From positions 558,001 to 622,000 of the forward strand of contig NZ_JACSKA010000001.1 of the NCBI RefSeq assembly GCF_018617385.1: DNA of 64,000 nucleotides, written 5' to 3'. Below, in pieces: positions 41,838 through 50,729 of this stretch. Made by a program: the position numbers and the translations under genes. Below the pieces are notes generated by a model. The model was given only the letters and a program-made list of their open reading frames with translations, was not told the DNA's origin and did no database searches. This DNA comes from Exiguobacterium sp018617385. GTDB lineage: Bacteria > Bacillota > Bacilli > Exiguobacteriales > Exiguobacteriaceae. Position 1 is the first letter of the stretch, and each line of letters opens with the position of its first letter.

Positions 41838-42632
41838 TTAGTATACTTTTTCTGCATTGATTAAAGGTACCGTGATATCCCATCCAGCTTGTGAGGTATA
41901 CGTGTAGTCTCCGACTACATAACCATCGACCGTCACAACGTCATCTGTGAAAAACTCTGTCATTTCAGGGTAATACAGCATGATGATATCATTTGAGCTC
42001 CATCCGTACGAAGTTTGGGTGACGGCTAAACGAATTGTCGATCCTTCGCCATCTTCCTGAATTTGTACAATCTCACCTCTAAACCGAACCGCTTCACCCG
42101 CATAGCGATCTGCACCCTTGTTCAAATGTTTGAACTCGATTGTAGAGTTTGCGAACGCTTCTTCTTTTTCTTTTGCCTCTTGTGCCTCGCGTTCTTTCCG
42201 TTCAGCTTCTTCAGCCGCTACACGCTTTGCTTCTTCTTCTGCTTGACGTTTCGCCTCTTCTTCGGCTTCGCGCTTTTCTTGTGCTTCTTTTTCAGCCAAT
42301 GCTGCCTTTTCTTCTTCCGTCAGTTCCGGCTTCGGTTCCTCTTCTTTCGAATCTTCTGCAACTGTTACTTCAGAAGAAACCTCACTTGGTTCGATTGAAT
42401 CGGTAGGTAAGAAAATCATCAATGCCATAAATCCGACAACGAGTGATCCGATTGCTGACAGTACCATATTCCGAGTCGATCCCTGGCGAAGAACTAGTTT
42501 AGCGACAGGATACAGCCCTGCCAAGAAAATAAGTCCGGTGAAGACAAGCCCTTCAGACATCGCTCCGAATCCGAAGATTACTAGAATGACACCAAAAGCG
42601 ATGTAAAGACCGCCCAATAATTTTTTCAACAT
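41838..42632 (-). CDS. Membrane protein with Glu/Ala-rich coiled coil and OB-like C-terminus
   Basis: The 264-residue protein has two N-terminal TM segments (about 5-45) and a third near 58-76, then an acidic linker. A highly charged coiled coil of repeated EEEAKRxAEEEA-like units (about 100-160) and a C-terminal beta domain (about 165-264; GEAVRFRGEIVQIQEDG, VVTVDGYVVGDYTY) follow. The C-terminal domain resembles the OB-fold, tRNA_anti-like domains of Firmicute zinc-ribbon/TM proteins. The ATG at 42632 has only a distant, weak ribosome binding site. Function unknown. Confidence 0.7.
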   Translation of the reverse strand: MLKKLLGGLYIAFGVILVIFGFGAMSEGLVFTGLIFLAGLYPVAKLVLRQGSTRNMVLSAIGSLVVGFMALMIFLPTDSIEPSEVSSEVTVAEDSKEEEPKPELTEEEKAALAEKEAQEKREAEEEAKRQAEEEAKRVAAEEAERKEREAQEAKEKEEAFANSTIEFKHLNKGADRYAGEAVRFRGEIVQIQEDGEGSTIRLAVTQTSYGWSSNDIIMLYYPEMTEFFTDDVVTVDGYVVGDYTYTSQAGWDITVPLINAEKVY

Positions 42633-42852
42633 AATGAAAAACCAACTCACTTCTTTTGTAAATTTTTCAAACTCAACAGTTACCAACTGTACTATATTCA
42701 AATGATATTGTGTGAAAAATTACATAAATTATATTGAAATATCGTTCGACAGAGTGAGAAAAATGTCGAATACTACTGGATGATTATATTGAGTGCACTC
42801 TAAAACGGGTAAATATATAGTATTCAACTCTTCAGAGAGGAAGCTGGTTGTG

Positions 42853-43251
42853 ATGAAAAAAATGGAACGGGATGTATTGGTCGGTTGGATTGTCGTCGTG
42901 CTTGTCCTCTTGATGCATTTTCTGATCACCGTGTCTCTCGGCAACTCGTACTTTGCTGAAAGTTCGCTGAATCGAATGTTGTGGCTCTCGAGTTTTCCTG
43001 CATTCTTGATTGCGTTCGTCGCAGCCTTCTTCCAAAAAACGAACACGGTCTTCCTGGCGGTTCGTCGTGGGCTATTGTGGACCATCGAGTTGATGGTTGC
43101 CTTCACCATTCTCGCTTGGGTGTTCCGTTCTTTCGAAGGACTGTATGCGAATGCGGGGCTCTATTGGTTATTCGGTGCCGTCTTAATTGGACCAATCTTT
43201 TATATGATGGCGTTCCGGCGTCAACATTCGAAACGAATTCGCACCCCTTGA
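42853..43251 (+). CDS. Four-TM membrane protein
   Basis: The 132-residue protein has four hydrophobic helices with a basic C-terminal end (FRRQHSKRIRTP). It shows some likeness in size and topology to DUF3021-type proteins but no firm motif. The start at 42853 follows AGAGAGGAAG; the in-frame ATG further up lacks a ribosome binding site. A terminator follows. Confidence 0.65.
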   Translation: MKKMERDVLVGWIVVVLVLLMHFLITVSLGNSYFAESSLNRMLWLSSFPAFLIAFVAAFFQKTNTVFLAVRRGLLWTIELMVAFTILAWVFRSFEGLYANAGLYWLFGAVLIGPIFYMMAFRRQHSKRIRTP

Positions 43252-43254
43252 CTG

Positions 43255-43283
43255 AAACGCTTCCTCGCAAAGGAGGCGTTTTT
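43255..43283 (+). terminator. Terminator
   Basis: AAACGCTTCCT / AGGAGGCGTTT imperfect stem with T-run. Confidence 0.75.
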
Positions 43284-43335
43284 AGATTGCCTCAGGTTGG
43301 GAAAGGATAGAGAGAAGAGATTGGAGGAGAGTGCG

Positions 43336-44448
43336 ATGAGCCATTATTTTTCATCATCTTATGAAGAGTCGCGAGAGAAGTTCATGAACTTACTGTCTGA
43401 AGTGAAACGATTTTATCCGAAAGCGGAGCTGTTGACACACTCGATCGGGGACGAGAGTATCGACGTTATTTTAGGGGAGCCGAAACGAGAGCGGAAAGCG
43501 ATGATTCTCATGACGATTGGGGAACATGGGATTGAAGGGTATGCGGGAGCTGCGGTGACCCATCAATTCGTTCAGACGCAACTCGCGCATGTCCGTCATG
43601 AAACGACGGGGGTTTGTCTTATTCATGCAGTCAATCCATGGGGGATGAAACACTTTCGACGGGTCAATGAACACAATGTCGATTTGAACCGAAATTACGT
43701 CATTGATCGTGAATCGGTTCCGTATAACGTGAACCGTGAATATGAGCTGATGCGCCATCTCTTCGTACCAGACGGAGTAATTGACGATTATCATGAGGCG
43801 CGTGAACAGATCTATTCATTTCTCGGCTCTGGAATTAAGCTTGATGGCTTCAAAGCGATGAGTGGTGCAAAAGGAATGGGGCAATATCAATTCCCGAAAG
43901 GGGTGTATTACGGGGGAGAAGAAGACGAACCGTCCGCCATCTTTTTGAAGGGGATTCAACATGATTTACTTGAACGCTATGGAAAAGTCGTCCATCTCGA
44001 TTGGCATACCGCACTCGGACCGACAAACGAGGTGACGATGGTCATCAGCAAACGGGACGGTCGCACGGAAGATGAGTTAAAACAAGCGTACGGTCTCGAC
44101 AACGTCAACGTGTATGACCCGGACGAGGTACTCGGAGATTCGACGAATCATTTTTACTACGTGCGCGATACGGAATATCCAGATAAGGGGCTCGTTTCTG
44201 CTTTATTCGAATTCGGTACGTTTGGGACGTCGACAAAAGCATCCATCCGTGAATTTTTAACGATTATCTTAGAGAACCGGCTGTACTTTGAAGGAACAAA
44301 GGACCCTGAGGCACGTAACGGGATTCAAAACGAATTCATGGCGATGTTCTATCCGGAAAACGCGGATTGGCGAGAAGCTGTTTTACGAGAAGGAGCGAAA
44401 GCAGTTGAAGGTTATTTAAGAGGTGAAGCGCTTTGGCGCGACACATGA
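43336..44448 (+). CDS. DUF2817 / M14-like zinc carboxypeptidase
   Basis: The 370-residue soluble protein has the M14-like zinc pattern GEHGIEGYAG (H64, E67) and a downstream histidine in LDWHTALG. Between these lie VDLNRNYV and the catalytic-region glutamate candidates near the C-terminus (LVSALFEFGTFG). Members of DUF2817 are predicted metallopeptidases or deacylases of unknown substrate. Start at 43336 follows GGAGGAGAG. Confidence 0.85.
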   Translation: MSHYFSSSYEESREKFMNLLSEVKRFYPKAELLTHSIGDESIDVILGEPKRERKAMILMTIGEHGIEGYAGAAVTHQFVQTQLAHVRHETTGVCLIHAVNPWGMKHFRRVNEHNVDLNRNYVIDRESVPYNVNREYELMRHLFVPDGVIDDYHEAREQIYSFLGSGIKLDGFKAMSGAKGMGQYQFPKGVYYGGEEDEPSAIFLKGIQHDLLERYGKVVHLDWHTALGPTNEVTMVISKRDGRTEDELKQAYGLDNVNVYDPDEVLGDSTNHFYYVRDTEYPDKGLVSALFEFGTFGTSTKASIREFLTIILENRLYFEGTKDPEARNGIQNEFMAMFYPENADWREAVLREGAKAVEGYLRGEALWRDT

Positions 44449-44526
44449 GAGGGTTTCTCGAAGTCGGAATAGGGAACAATGAGGTTGTGAGTGTTTTCGC
44501 TTAACAATGACTGTGGAGGTTGGATG

Positions 44527-45327
44527 ATGGGATATATTACAGCACATGACGGTACAAATCTATACGTAGAGGATGTCGGATCTGGGGAACCAATCGTCTT
44601 CTTGCACGGCTGGCCGGCAAACAACAATATGTTCGAGTATCAGAAGAATGCGCTCGTCGAAGCGGGATATCGCTACATCGGGATTGACTTCAGAGGATAC
44701 GGAAAATCTGATGCCCCGGCGACAGGTTATGACTATGAGACGATGGCGTCTGATGTGCATATGGTCGTTTACGGACTTGGCTTAAAAGATTTCACGCTCG
44801 TCGGTTTTTCGATGGGTGGGGCGATTGCAGTTCGTTACGCAGCCGACTATAAAGAGGACGGTCTGAAAAAGTTAGTGTTAGCAGGAGCTGCGGCACCAAT
44901 CTTTACACAGCGTGCAGATTATCCATATGGAATGACAACGGACGAAGTCGACGCGTTGATTGACGATACACGGGCTGACCGACCGAAGATGCTTGAAGGG
45001 TTCGGAGACATCTTCTTTGAGAAAGACCATTCGAAACCGATGCAAAACTGGTTCCATCATCTTGCACTCGTCGCGTCGAGCCATGGGACGATTGCCTCGG
45101 CACAAGCGTTACGCGACGAAGATTTACGCGATGCTCTGCCGAAGATTGATGTCGAGACGTTGATCATTCACGGAGTGCACGACAAAATTTGTCCTTTTGA
45201 GTTTGCCGAACAGATGGAGCAAGGCATCCCGAATGCGCGAATCGAGCGCTTTGAAGAGAGCGGACACGGTACGGTGCTGGATGAACGAGAGAAATTTAAC
45301 GATACGTTGTTGCAGTTTGTTCAATAA
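44527..45327 (+). CDS. Alpha/beta hydrolase (chloroperoxidase/esterase-like)
   Basis: The 266-residue protein has oxyanion motif FLHGWPANNNMFEYQ, the nucleophile elbow GFSMGG (S95), an acid residue in GVHDKICP and the histidine in ESGHGT. It resembles non-heme chloroperoxidases/arylesterases; the natural substrate is unknown. Two adjacent ATGs follow GGAGG; the second (44527) has the better spacing. Confidence 0.92.
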   Translation: MGYITAHDGTNLYVEDVGSGEPIVFLHGWPANNNMFEYQKNALVEAGYRYIGIDFRGYGKSDAPATGYDYETMASDVHMVVYGLGLKDFTLVGFSMGGAIAVRYAADYKEDGLKKLVLAGAAAPIFTQRADYPYGMTTDEVDALIDDTRADRPKMLEGFGDIFFEKDHSKPMQNWFHHLALVASSHGTIASAQALRDEDLRDALPKIDVETLIIHGVHDKICPFEFAEQMEQGIPNARIERFEESGHGTVLDEREKFNDTLLQFVQ

Positions 45328-45332
45328 TCGAT

Positions 45333-45356
45333 GGCCTCCGAATCGGGGGCCTTTTG
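45333..45356 (+). terminator. Terminator after the hydrolase gene
   Basis: GGCCTCCG / GGGGGCC-type stem with TTTT. Confidence 0.75.
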
Positions 45357-45365
45357 TATGTCGAT

Positions 45366-45393
45366 ATGGATAAGAACCAACGAAAACGGGTAT
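45366..45393 (+). promoter_or_regulatory. Sigma-B-like promoter candidate
   Basis: ATGGATAA (45366-45373), 14-nt spacer, GGGTAT (45388-45393, exact -10 match to the sigma-B consensus). It would start a transcript near 45400 that meets a terminator at 45433. Confidence 0.45.
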
Positions 45394-45399
45394 AAATCA

Positions 45400-45468
45400 A
45401 TTGGAGTTCCCTTCCATTTTTTGAATGACTGAAACATCGCTGTGACTAGAATCACGATGTTTTTTTGT
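45400..45468 (+). ncRNA. Candidate small RNA, about 68 nt
   Basis: Between the promoter candidate at 45366-45393 and a terminator (AACATCG/CGATGTT stem with seven T, 45433-45467) lies a non-coding stretch. It contains GGAGTTCCCTTCC, a C-rich single-stranded-looking motif of the kind that pairs with Shine-Dalgarno sequences in Firmicute sRNAs. No ORF with ribosome binding site is present. It may instead be an attenuated leader of the CBS gene. Confidence 0.4.
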
Positions 45469-45537
45469 GTTGTTTTGGAGAAAGGGGGATGAAACCAGAT
45501 TCGAACATGGATTTAGTTCAACCTGTCCTACCATTCA

Positions 45538-45546
45538 TGGTACAAT
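45538..45546 (+). promoter_or_regulatory. Extended -10 promoter of the CBS gene
   Basis: TGGTACAAT, TG-extended -10, 35 nt before the start codon. Confidence 0.55.
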
Positions 45547-45581
45547 AGCGGGGTGGATTAACAGATTGAGGAGAGATTTAA

Positions 45582-46010
45582 ATGAACATCGCTTTCTTTT
45601 TATATCCGAAAGAAGACGTCAAATATTTGGACCCCGAATCAACGGTACGACAAGCACTTGAAAAGATGAAGCATCATCGATTCACGTCTGTGCCACTCGT
45701 TTCAGAGAACGGATTTTACGCCGGGACGATGACAGAGGGGGATTTACTCTGGGCACTCGCAGAACAGCTTCGCGGGGAAGAAGACTATGAAAAAGTGCTC
45801 CGGACACGTCTAAAAGACATCAAGCAACGCGTTCGCTATAAGCCGGTTTCGATTACGGCACAAATCGAAGAACTTGTCGATGCAATCACGGACCAAAACT
45901 TCGTGCCGGTCGTCGATGACGGCAAATATTTCATCGGCATCATCCGACGCCGTGACATCATCGAGTATTACTCGACAAAGTTGAAACAATTGGAGAATGA
46001 AGTCCGATAA
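45582..46010 (+). CDS. CBS domain pair protein
   Basis: The 142-residue protein consists of two CBS motifs (about 8-60 and 75-130), ending in NFVPVVDDGKYFIGIIRRRDIIEYY. CBS pairs bind adenine nucleotides (some c-di-AMP) and act as regulators. In Bacillus, YkuL/CbpB (DarB) of similar size binds c-di-AMP; whether this is that orthologue cannot be told here. AGGAGAG precedes the ATG. Confidence 0.9.
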   Translation: MNIAFFLYPKEDVKYLDPESTVRQALEKMKHHRFTSVPLVSENGFYAGTMTEGDLLWALAEQLRGEEDYEKVLRTRLKDIKQRVRYKPVSITAQIEELVDAITDQNFVPVVDDGKYFIGIIRRRDIIEYYSTKLKQLENEVR

Positions 46011-46012
46011 TG

Positions 46013-46051
46013 AACAAGCCAGAACCGACTTCCGGTTCTGGCTTGTTTTAT
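46013..46051. terminator. Bidirectional terminator
   Basis: A 15-bp stem AACAAGCCAGAACCG / CGGTTCTGGCTTGTT between the convergent CBS and LtrA genes. Confidence 0.92.
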
Positions 46052-47157
46052 GTTTCTTCTCGTTTTGTGCTCAAGAAAGGAAGAGGAGCAACCATCGCAA
46101 TATAGTAGATGAATGTAATGACGAGCAAGAGAATGATTGCCGGTAAATAAGGGGCAATCAGTGGAATGATGAGAAGGACGGCAAGAGTCATGAGTCGCTT
46201 CCACGACACTTTGAAGAAGAGACGGTTAAAGTAAATGACGCCATATCCAAACAGGACGATGGAGACATACAACGTGATCCGATGTGCCAAATCGAGCGTT
46301 TGCATCGGGTCATGTATGATTGCAATCTTCACGACGGCGAGTAAGATAATGCCGAGGAACATCGCGAAGTGGGACCAATAAAATCCGGCTTTCGCAGCTT
46401 GGTCTCGTCTATTGATATCCATCTCGTGAAACTGTTCTTCTCGCTCTGTATCATCTTTGACGTAGGAGTACCATAATAATACGGTCAAACCGAGAGCGAG
46501 TACCATCGTCAAGACGACATCAGAGGTTAAATCTTCATCAATGGCGGCTCTACCGGTCGACGCAATTGTTTCACCTAAAGCGATAACAAGGATCAGGTAA
46601 TGTCGCTCTAAGAAGTGCCAAGGAGAAACGGCAAACTGTCCTTTATTTTTCTGAACGAGTGGTCCCAAAACGGCAACTGCTGCGACAATCCCCCATACAA
46701 TTAGTCGTATATCCCCATTAAATAAAGAGGAGACAAGGACGATGATTGCAAAGATTAAATTGTAGGGTACAATCGCAGACATTGCTTTCTTTGTTTCATC
46801 GTTACTGTGGAGTAAGAATAAAAGGGAATGAGTGGCGACAATGCTTAAAAAGCCTAATCCAAAAATGAATCCATTTTTTCCGTATGCCTCAGGAATAGCG
46901 ACTGAAATCAACATAAAACCAACCATGCCGAGTGCTAAAAAGATTCGATGATTTCGTTCGGTCAATTCGGTCGTATTGGTCAACCAAATATATCCTTCAA
47001 AGATATACCAAATAAGAGCTAAAAGCACGAAGACCTCTAAAAACGTATGGAAATCTAAATGATGTTCCAGCTTTAACGTCAATTGGATGAATGTAAAGAC
47101 GAACACTAAGTCAAAAAAGAGTTCGATCTTATCGACTTCTTTGTTTTGTGTAGCCAT
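46048..47157 (-). CDS. Low temperature requirement protein A (LtrA) family
   Basis: The 369-residue membrane protein begins KIELFFDLVFVFTFIQLTLKLE, the LtrA opening, has RHYLILVIALGETIAST at mid-length and about ten TM segments. Function unknown; the paralogue at the start of the window covers the corresponding C-terminal part. AAGGAGC precedes the ATG. It lies downstream of the DegV-like gene, separated by a terminator. Confidence 0.92.
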   Translation of the reverse strand: MATQNKEVDKIELFFDLVFVFTFIQLTLKLEHHLDFHTFLEVFVLLALIWYIFEGYIWLTNTTELTERNHRIFLALGMVGFMLISVAIPEAYGKNGFIFGLGFLSIVATHSLLFLLHSNDETKKAMSAIVPYNLIFAIIVLVSSLFNGDIRLIVWGIVAAVAVLGPLVQKNKGQFAVSPWHFLERHYLILVIALGETIASTGRAAIDEDLTSDVVLTMVLALGLTVLLWYSYVKDDTEREEQFHEMDINRRDQAAKAGFYWSHFAMFLGIILLAVVKIAIIHDPMQTLDLAHRITLYVSIVLFGYGVIYFNRLFFKVSWKRLMTLAVLLIIPLIAPYLPAIILLLVITFIYYIAMVAPLPFLSTKREET

Positions 47158-47205
47158 ATTATACGCTCCTTTTCTTAAGTCACTAGTTGTTTACCCACCT
47201 CGGTA

Positions 47206-47241
47206 TAAAAAAATCCTTCATTTCGTAAAATGAAGGATTTT
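47206..47241 (-). terminator. Terminator after the DegV-like gene
   Basis: AAATCCTTCATTT / AAATGAAGGATTT stem flanked by A- and T-runs. Confidence 0.85.
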
Positions 47242-47245
47242 TCGT

Positions 47246-47881
47246 TCAAGAGTGACGACCATTTGAAAGACTAATACCATAGTGAAGGTTGTTCTCGGAT
47301 GCTAGCAATCGTGCTGAAGAATCTAGGGATAACTTTGTTGGATCAGTTGACCAAAGCAGTTGCTCGGGTCGTTTATTGACAGCGTCCATCACATTGTTTG
47401 AGAAACGAAAGGTTTCATCTTGTGTACACAAGTATTCTTCCCGCCTCTTCACTAGTTCGCGAAGTTTTGCACCTGCGACTTGTAACGAGACACTTCGTTT
47501 ACGAAACTCGATCGCTTGTTCGACAATAAACGCCTGCCCATACAAAAACGATTTTGTATCAACCAATTGGAACGGGATGTCATACTCCTTTGAAATCAGG
47601 AGAGCTTCTTGATAATTGACTGTATAGTGAGCATTTGATGTCAAATAGAGAATCCCAAGTTTAAGGTGGCGTGCATTACTAAACATTCGATGAAGTTGTT
47701 CTCGAAGATCAGGTAGTGAAACAGCATTCCGTTTCACGGCTTGTAACCGTTCTTCAAAGAAATGATGACGTTCTCCGTTCTCGTACAAAAAGCAGGTGAG
47801 TGCACCGGAAACGGGGAGTATCTTGTCCGCATGGTGCATATAGCGGATTGAAGCGGCATCTGTAATGACTTGATAATCCAT
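47246..47881 (-). CDS. Short, divergent DegV-like protein
   Basis: The 211-residue protein resembles DegV in YQVITDAASI at the start and in LGILYLTSNAHYTVNYQEALLISKEYDIPFQLVDTKSFLYGQAFIVEQA, which aligns with the SS-LSGTY...DSK-x-GQG region. It lacks the C-terminal GAHTGPG-type segment and is about 70 residues shorter than FakB proteins, so fatty-acid binding may be altered. AAAGGTGAG precedes the ATG. It lies 16 nt downstream of the LLM oxidoreductase gene and is probably co-transcribed. Confidence 0.65.
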   Translation of the reverse strand: MDYQVITDAASIRYMHHADKILPVSGALTCFLYENGERHHFFEERLQAVKRNAVSLPDLREQLHRMFSNARHLKLGILYLTSNAHYTVNYQEALLISKEYDIPFQLVDTKSFLYGQAFIVEQAIEFRKRSVSLQVAGAKLRELVKRREEYLCTQDETFRFSNNVMDAVNKRPEQLLWSTDPTKLSLDSSARLLASENNLHYGISLSNGRHS

Positions 47882-47897
47882 ATAATCTCACCTTTCT

Positions 47898-48845
47898 TTA
47901 ATCAAGCGGTGGAAAATGAGGTAACACATACTCTCCTAATTCATCGATGACTTCCTCAGCCGGACGCGCTCCGTCAAAGAGGGCGAAGAAGAGGTGGTTC
48001 ACGCCGATGGCACGATACGCTTCAAGCAACTTGATCAAGTGATTGCGACCGAGGCGGAAACCGAGACGAATCGGTGTCGGTGGCTCGTCTGGGTCATGCG
48101 TCAAGTCAAGATGCATCGGCATCGAGAAGGGACGGAAGGCACGACCGTGCGCTTCACCGCTTGCGCGCCAAGCGTCGAGCACTTGTTGTTGCGCGAAAGG
48201 CGCCTGTGGGTAGTACATCCACCCGTCTCCATTCGCTCCGAGCCAGTCCATGTCCTGTTGAGCGAATCCGGTGATCATCGTCGGGATCCGTTTCTTCGGA
48301 CGAGGTACGAGCGTTGCCTGTTCGACTTCCCCATAAGGCGAGTCAATGGCTGGGTAGTTGTTATAGAGCGCCTGTTCCATGACGCGAAGCGATTCTTTGA
48401 ACTGATCGCCGCGTGTCGGGTGATCGACTCCGAGCCCTTTGAAATCGGCGCGACGGTCACCTGACGAAATCCCGAGAATCAATCGTTCGGGGAACAACGC
48501 TTCAATCGTCGCGACTTCCTTCGCCGAACGAAGGGGATGACGGAGTGGCAAGACGAGCGCGGACGTACCGAGCGCAATGTTTTTCGTTTGACCGAGTAAA
48601 TGCGTTCCATAAATCAGCATGTCATAAATCTGACCGACAGCCGGGTCTAAGAAGTTCGGGTCTTTGAGTAAGACATCACGTAACCATAGCGCTGTGAAGC
48701 CATAGTCGTCTGCCTTTTGAGAAAGCTCGACTTGACGTTCGAGTGTCGGGGTACGCATTTTGAAGTTTTCTAAAGGGATGTGGAGGCCGAGCGTGAGCTC
48801 GCCCTCCCGATACATCCGGTTGTAGCTTCTATGATTGTTGAACAT
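47898..48845 (-). CDS. LLM class (bacterial luciferase-like) flavin oxidoreductase
   Basis: The 315-residue TIM-barrel protein has the LLM pattern ELTLGLHIPLENF, ALWLRDVLL, ALGTSALVLPLRHPLRSAKEVATIEALFPERLILGISSGDR. It probably uses F420-free FMNH2; substrate unknown. It follows the MFS gene by 10 nt on the same strand, suggesting an operon of efflux pump, oxidoreductase and DegV-like protein. Confidence 0.9.
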   Translation of the reverse strand: MFNNHRSYNRMYREGELTLGLHIPLENFKMRTPTLERQVELSQKADDYGFTALWLRDVLLKDPNFLDPAVGQIYDMLIYGTHLLGQTKNIALGTSALVLPLRHPLRSAKEVATIEALFPERLILGISSGDRRADFKGLGVDHPTRGDQFKESLRVMEQALYNNYPAIDSPYGEVEQATLVPRPKKRIPTMITGFAQQDMDWLGANGDGWMYYPQAPFAQQQVLDAWRASGEAHGRAFRPFSMPMHLDLTHDPDEPPTPIRLGFRLGRNHLIKLLEAYRAIGVNHLFFALFDGARPAEEVIDELGEYVLPHFPPLD

Positions 48846-48855
48846 AAGTGCCTCC

Positions 48856-50058
48856 TTAGTTGGCTTCCAAACGACGAGAGATGGCTGTCAAGATGACGGC
48901 GATGATGACCATGATCCCACCGACCCAAGGTGTGTGGACGAGTCCAATTGAATCAGCGACGAGTCCACCGATTGTCGCACCAAGGGCAATTCCGATGTTG
49001 AAGGCCGCGATGTTGAGTGCGGATGCGACATCGACAGCAGCCGGTACATATTTTTCAGCCAATTGCACGATATACAGTTGAAGTCCAGGCACGTTCATGA
49101 AGGCAAGGAGACCCATCAAGACGATGGCAATGAGACCTGCCACTTTGAACGGAATCATGAACGACATGATGATCATGACCGCTGCGTGAACGATGAACAT
49201 ATAGAACAATGCTTTCGCCGGGTTTTCGTTGGCGAGCTTTCCACCGACCGCGTTCCCGATAGCGACCGCGATTCCGTAAACGAGTAAGACGACGCTGATC
49301 AAGCTCGGGCTAATTTTTGTCACGTCTTGCATGATTGGTGTCAAGTACGTGAAGGCGACGAACGTTCCGCCGTAACCGAGTGCTGTGATCAAGAATCCGA
49401 GCATGAGACGACCGTTCGTGAGCAATTTCTTCATATCAGAGAACTTCGCTGGTGGTGATTGTTTCAAATCTTTCGGGATCAAGAAGAAGCTAGCGATGAT
49501 TGAAACGACACCGAGTGCTGCGACGGCGAAGAATGTGGCACGCCATCCGAACGCTTGACCGATGAAGGTACCGAGTGGGACCCCTGTGACAGTCGCGACA
49601 GTTAAACCTGTGAACATGAGTGCAATCGCACTCGCTTTTTTATGTGGCGGTACAAGTTGTACGGCAATCGTTGCGCCGATTGAGAAGAAGACACCATGCG
49701 AGAATGCGGTGATAAATCGGGCGACGATCAACAGTTCAAAGCTGGTCGACATGGCCGAGACCAAGTTTCCGCCGATAAAGACGACCATGAGTGCCATGAG
49801 TAACGTCTTACGGTTCATTCGGTTTGTGAGTGCCGTCAAAATCGGTGCACCGACGGCGACGCCGATTGCGTATCCCGAGATAATGAGACCCGCGAGTGTG
49901 ATGCCGATGTTTAAATCACTTGCGATGGATGCGAGAAGACCGACCGGGACGAACTCGGTCGTTCCGATGCCGAAAGCACTGATGGCGAGAGCAAGTAACG
50001 CCAATCCTCCATTTTTAGGTGCCTGTTCTTCAACAGGTTGTGAATAAGGTTGGTTCAT
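48856..50058 (-). CDS. MFS transporter (DHA1, AraJ/YdhP-like)
   Basis: The 400-residue protein has 12 TM segments. TM1 contains the SAFGIGTTEFVPVGLL motif, and motif A (GYAIGVAVGAPILTALTNRMNRK) lies between TM2 and TM3, placing it in the AraJ/purine or sugar efflux-like group. AGGAGG precedes the ATG. Divergent from an HxlR-type regulator, which is likely to control it. Substrate unknown. Confidence 0.92.
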   Translation of the reverse strand: MNQPYSQPVEEQAPKNGGLALLALAISAFGIGTTEFVPVGLLASIASDLNIGITLAGLIISGYAIGVAVGAPILTALTNRMNRKTLLMALMVVFIGGNLVSAMSTSFELLIVARFITAFSHGVFFSIGATIAVQLVPPHKKASAIALMFTGLTVATVTGVPLGTFIGQAFGWRATFFAVAALGVVSIIASFFLIPKDLKQSPPAKFSDMKKLLTNGRLMLGFLITALGYGGTFVAFTYLTPIMQDVTKISPSLISVVLLVYGIAVAIGNAVGGKLANENPAKALFYMFIVHAAVMIIMSFMIPFKVAGLIAIVLMGLLAFMNVPGLQLYIVQLAEKYVPAAVDVASALNIAAFNIGIALGATIGGLVADSIGLVHTPWVGGIMVIIAVILTAISRRLEAN

Positions 50059-50257
50059 GAGTAGTTCCTCCTAGTTGATAAAAAATAGTGTGGAAGACGA
50101 GGGCCCTTCGTCTCCGGATAGCAAAGACATTTCACTTTCCTCTATTGTTCAGTACGGTCAAAAAAGTACCTTACCGTCTCAAGAGGATGTTACAAGCGAA
50201 ATGAACTTGTATAGATTTGCTACAGTTGTTATCATAAGGGCATGAAAACAGTTTGAG

Positions 50258-50299
50258 AAGTACGTACTTTAAAGTGCGGTAGGCACCAAAAAGTGCCTA
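50258..50299. promoter_or_regulatory. Two palindromes upstream of the HxlR gene
   Basis: AAGTACGTACTT (50258-50269) and TAGGCAC-N6-GTGCCTA (50280-50299) lie between the divergent MFS and HxlR genes. A related AAAGTACCTTACCG occurs at 50164 on the MFS side. HxlR regulators bind such AGTAC/GTACT-type repeats; the match is suggestive only. Confidence 0.5.
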
Positions 50300-50321
50300 T
50301 AGAAGAAACGGAGGAAATGAT

Positions 50322-50648
50322 ATGCCATATAATATTCCGGTCGAAGCGACACTTGACGTCATCGGTGGTAAATGGAAAGTCGTCATCATGTGTCACTTGA
50401 TCAAAGGAGAGCGTCGGACGAGTGAATTGCGTAAGCTCATGCCGAACATCACCCAAAAGATGCTCACCCAGCAACTGCGTGAGCTCGAAGCGGATGGAGT
50501 CGTCGTGCGTACGGTGTACGAGCAAGTTCCACCGAAAGTCATCTACTCGCTCTCGGAGTACGGATGGTCACTCAAGCCAATCTTGGACGCCATGTGCGCC
50601 TGGGGCGAGTGCCATATCGATCAGTCCGGTGAAGAGGTCATTTCATAA
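50322..50648 (+). CDS. HxlR family transcriptional regulator
   Basis: The 108-residue winged-helix protein has IPVEATLDVIGGKWKVVIMCHL, RRTSELRKLMPNITQKMLTQQLRELEADGVV and YSLSEYGWSL. The cysteine that often precedes PVEATL in this family (CPVE...) is isoleucine here. Thiol sensing through that residue is therefore not possible; one cysteine remains in IMCHL and one near the C-terminus. CGGAGG before the ATG; terminator after the stop. Confidence 0.93.
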   Translation: MPYNIPVEATLDVIGGKWKVVIMCHLIKGERRTSELRKLMPNITQKMLTQQLRELEADGVVVRTVYEQVPPKVIYSLSEYGWSLKPILDAMCAWGECHIDQSGEEVIS

Positions 50649-50653
50649 CCATC

Positions 50654-50683
50654 ACGGTCGTCCAATACGGACGACCGTTTTTC
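50654..50683 (+). terminator. Terminator after the HxlR gene
   Basis: ACGGTCGTCC / GGACGACCGT stem, 5-nt loop, T-run. Confidence 0.9.
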
Positions 50684-50729
50684 GTTGTGACAAGTCGGGT
50701 ACAGGGACAGAGACAAGGAGGGAATTAGG

